Position numbers and translations under genes: made by a program. Of a stretch of DNA of 64,000 nt, positions 60,520 through 64,000 are shown in pieces. How positions within the stretch are numbered: position 1 is the first letter of the stretch; the number at the start of each line of letters is the position of its first letter. Where the stretch lies: the NCBI GenBank assembly GCA_025024175.1, contig QCXZ01000137.1, positions 310,001 through 374,000 on the forward strand. The letters are read 5' to 3'. The DNA is from Rhyzopertha dominica. Taxonomy: Eukaryota > Arthropoda > Insecta > Coleoptera > Bostrichidae. A model generated the notes under the pieces. That model saw nothing but the letters and a program-made list of their open reading frames with translations, was not told where the DNA came from and did not search any database.

Positions 60520-63500
60520 TACAAGTATACTTACTGATTTGGACCTCCTGAATTTCGAATGGCCTCAGTTGTCGCTAGCTACAACGGTTCGCTCGGAAGT
60601 GTCCTTATTTAGGCCGCCGCAGTCCTAGCTCATTTTAGAGCACATTTTGAAATCTGCAGTTCAAAATACATCTGTACGTCGATTTTGAGCTAAATCTATT
60701 TTGTCAAAATCACAAAACATCCAAGGCTAACCCCTTTGTTCTTTTTTGACCTTAAAATTTTTCGTCTCCGATTCAGCTGAATACAAGTATACTTACTGAT
60801 TTGGACCTCCTGAATTTCGGAATGGCCTCAGTTGGTCGCTAGCTACAACGGTTCGCTCGGAAAGTGTCCTTATTTAGGCCGCCCGCAGTCCTAGCTCATT
60901 TTAGAGCACATTTTTGAATCTGCAGTTCAAAATACATCTGTACGTCGATTTTGAGCTAAATCTATTTTTTGTCAAAATCACAAAACATCCAAGGCTAACC
61001 CCTTTGTTCTTTTTTGACCTTAAAATTTTTTCGTCTCCGATTCAGCTGAATACAAGTATACTTACTGATTTGGACCTCCTGAATTTCGGAATGGTCTCAG
61101 TTGGTCGCTAGCTACAAAGGTTCGCTTGGAAAGTGTCCTTATTTAGGCCGCCCGCAGTCCTAGCTCATTTTAGAGCATGTTTTTGAAATCTGCAGTTCAA
61201 AATACATCTGTACGTCAATTTTGAGCTAAATCTATTTTTTGTCAAAAATCACAAAACATCCAAGGCTAACCCCTTTGTTCTTTTTTGACCTTAAAATTTT
61301 TTCGTCTCCGATTCAGCTGAATACAAGTATACTTCCTGATTTGGACCTCCTGAATTTCGGAATGGTCTCAGTTGGTCGCTAGCTACAACGGTTCGCTCGG
61401 AAAGTGTCCTTATTTAGGCCGCCGCAGTCCTAGCTCATTTTAGAGCACATTTTTGAATCTGCAGTTCAAAATACATCTGTACGTCGATTTTGAGCTAAAT
61501 CTATTTTTGTCAAAAATCACAAAACATCCAAGGCTAACCCCTTTGTTCTTTTTTGACCTTAAAATTTTTTCGTCTCCGATTCAGCTGAATACAAGTATAC
61601 TTACTGATTTGGACCTCCTGAATTTCGGAATGGCCTCAGTTGGTCGCTAGCTACAACGGTTCGCTCGGAAAGTGTCCTTATTTAGGCCGCCCGCAGTCCT
61701 AGCTCATTTTAGAGCAATTTTTGAATCTGCAGTTCAAAATACATCTGTACGTCGATTTTGAGCTAAATCTATTTTTTGTCAAAAATCACAAAACATCCAA
61801 GGCTAACCCCTTTGTTCTTTTTTGACCTTAAAATTTTTTCGTCTCCGATTCAGCTGAATACAAGTATACTTACTGATTTGGACCTCCTGAATTTCGGAAT
61901 GGCTCAGTTGGTCGCTAGCTACAACGGTTCGCTCGGAAAGTGTCCTTATTTAGGCCGCCGCAGTCCTAGCTCATTTTAGAGCACATTTTTGAAATCTGCA
62001 GTTCAAAATACATCTGTACGTCGATTTTGAGCTAAATCTATTTTTTGTCAAAAATCACAAAACATCCAAGGCTAACCCCTTTGTTCTTTTTTGACCTTAA
62101 AATTTTTTCGTCTCCGATTCAGCTGAATACAAGTATACTTACTGATTTGGACCTCCTGAATTTCGGAATGGCCTCAGTTGGTCGCTAGCTACAACGGTTC
62201 GCTCGGAAAGTGTCCTTATTTAGGCCGCCCGCAGTCCTAGCTCATTTTAGAGCACATTTTTGAAATCTGCAGTTCAAAATACATCTGTACGTCGATTTTG
62301 AGCTAAATCTATTTTTTGTCAAAAATCACAAAACATCCAAGGCTAACCCCTTTGTTCTTTTTTGACCTTAAAATTTTTTCGTCTCCGATTCAGCTGAATA
62401 CAAGTATACTTACTGATTTGGACCTCCTGAATTTCGGAATGGTCTCAGTTGGTCGCTAGCTACAACGGTTCGCTCGGAAAGTGTCCTTATTTAGGCCGCC
62501 CGCAGTCCTAGCTCATTTTAGAGCACATTTTTGAAATCTGCAGTTCAAAATACATCTGTACGTCGATTTTGAGCTAAATCTATTTTTTGTCAAAAATCAC
62601 AAAACATCCAAGGCTAACCCCTTTGTTCTTTTTTGACCTTAAAATTTTTTCGTCTCCGATTCAGCTGAATACAAGTATACTTACTGATTTGGACCTCCTG
62701 AATTTCGGAATGGTCTCAGTTGGTCGCTAGCTACAACGGTTCGCTCGGAAAGTGTCCTTATTTAGGCCGCCCGCAGTCCTAGCTCATTTTAGAGCACATT
62801 TTTGAAATCTGCAGTTCAAAATACATCTGTACGTCGATTTTGAGCTAAATCTATTTTTTGTCAAAAATCACAAAACATCCAAGGCTAACCCCTTTGTTCT
62901 TTTTTGACCTTAAAATTTTTTCGTCTCCGATTCAGCTGAATACAAGTATACTTACTGATTTGGACCTCCTGAATTTCGGAATGGTCTCAGTTGGTCGCTA
63001 GCTACAACGGTTCGCTCGGAAAGTGTCCTTATTTAGGCCGCTCCGCAGTCCTAGCTCATTTTAGAGCACATTTTTGAAATTCTGCAGTTCAAAATACATC
63101 TGTACGTCGATTTGAGCTAAATCTATATTTTGTCAAAAATCACAAAACATCCAAGGCTAACCCCTTTGTTCTTTTTGACCTTAAAATTTTTTTCGTCTCG
63201 GATTCAGCTGAATACAAGTATACTTACTGATTGGGACTCCTGAATTTCGGAATGGCCTCAGTTGGTCGCTAGCTACCAACGGTTCGCTCGGAAAGTGTCC
63301 TTATTTAGGCGCCCGCAGTCCTAGCTCATTTTAGAGCACATTTTTGAATTCTGCAGTTCAAAATACATCTGTACGTCGATTTTGAGCTAAATCTATATTT
63401 TGTCCAAAATCACAAAACATCCAAGGCTAACCCTTTGTTCTTTTTTGACCTTAAAATTTTTTCGTCCTCCCGATTCAGCTGAATATAAGTATACTTACTG

Positions 63501-64000
63501 ATTTGGACCTCCTGAATTTCGGAATGGCCTCCGGTTGTCGCTAGCTACAACGGTTCGCTCGGAAAGTGTCCTTATTTAGGCCGCCCGCAGTCCTAGCTCA
63601 TTTTAGAGACATTTTTGGAATTCTGCAGTTAAAATACATCTGTACGTCGATTTTGAGCTAAATCTATATTTTGTCCAAAAATCACAAAACATCCAAGGCT
63701 AACCCCTTTGTTCTTTTTTGACCTTAAAATTTTTTCGTCTCCGATTCAGCTGAATAAAGTATACTTACTGATTTGGACCTCCTGAATTTCGGAATGGCCT
63801 CGTTGTCGCTAGCTACAACGGTTCGCTCCGGAAAGTGTTCCTTATTTAGGCCGCTCGCAGTCCTAGCTCATTTTAGAGCACATTTTTGAAATCTGCAGTT
63901 CAAAATACATCTGTACGTCGATTTTGAGCTAAATCTATTTTTTGTCAAAATCACAAAACATCCAAGGCTAACCCCTTTTTCTTTTTGACCTTAAAATTTT

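Larger units (their letters stand above)
51539..64000 (+). repeat. Satellite DNA array, 270-271 bp monomer, about 46 head-to-tail copies
   Basis: Counting from AACGGTTCGC, monomers begin at 51541, 51811, 52082, 52353, 52623, 52894, 53165, 53436 and so on to the window end, always in the same orientation. Landmarks in each monomer: AACGGTTCGCTCGGAAAGTG, TTTAGGCCGC, a CTGCAG, CATCTGTACGTCGATTTTGA, TTCTTTTTTGACC, the GTATAC palindrome with flanks, and TTGGTCGCTAGC. Most copies differ at only a few positions. Short frames inside it (for example 60914-61111) are by-products. The array runs off the right edge. Confidence 0.98.

Noticed and set aside
60369..61979. Open frames of 60-67 codons inside the satellite
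   Set aside because: They arise from the repeated monomer and differ only through indels; no evidence for coding.
51539..64000. CRISPR array
   Set aside because: Repeats are contiguous 270-bp monomers without unique spacers, in an insect genome.

Overview
The window is animal nuclear DNA, almost certainly from an insect and plausibly a beetle. The evidence is intron-split genes with introns often only 50-70 bp long, AT-rich non-coding DNA, typical insect Tc1/mariner, piggyBac, THAP, LINE and Penelope remnants, and a long satellite array. The species is not identified. Scattered single Ns and one exact 100-N gap show a draft assembly.

Layout. (1) 29-3405, plus strand: the 3' part of SF3A1, a core U2 snRNP splicing factor, eleven exons visible. 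(2) 3479-6302, minus strand: a complete eleven-exon xylulose kinase gene (XYLB), tail-to-tail with SF3A1 and only 73 bp from it. (3) 6303-20900: intergenic DNA with several transposon remnants, including a three-layer nested insertion at 14239-17390, separated by GC-rich islands. (4) 20950-49359, plus strand: an inhibitory Smad gene (Smad6/7 type, Drosophila Dad), five coding exons spread over 28 kb. The first exon carries MH1, a 54-nt exon carries the PPxY motif, a 72-nt exon carries linker, and two exons carry MH2. Every intron is phase 1. Introns 1-3 hold further transposon remnants and GC-rich islands. (5) 51539-64000: a head-to-tail satellite array with a 270-271 bp monomer, including a clear three-monomer higher-order repeat (about 812 bp) at its left end; it runs off the window.

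How it fits together. The two left genes are housekeeping genes with compact structure. The I-Smad is a BMP-pathway feedback inhibitor, and its surroundings look like those of a developmentally regulated gene: long introns, few coding bases and many GC-rich islands. Those islands carry a striking excess of the 7-mer GGCGCCA (14 places outside coding and mobile DNA), which resembles Mad/Medea and Brinker binding sites. This is the best candidate here for an undescribed regulatory system, with the satellite higher-order structure and the nested transposon complex next. No microbial, CRISPR or toxin system is present. I found no convincing tRNA or rRNA gene.
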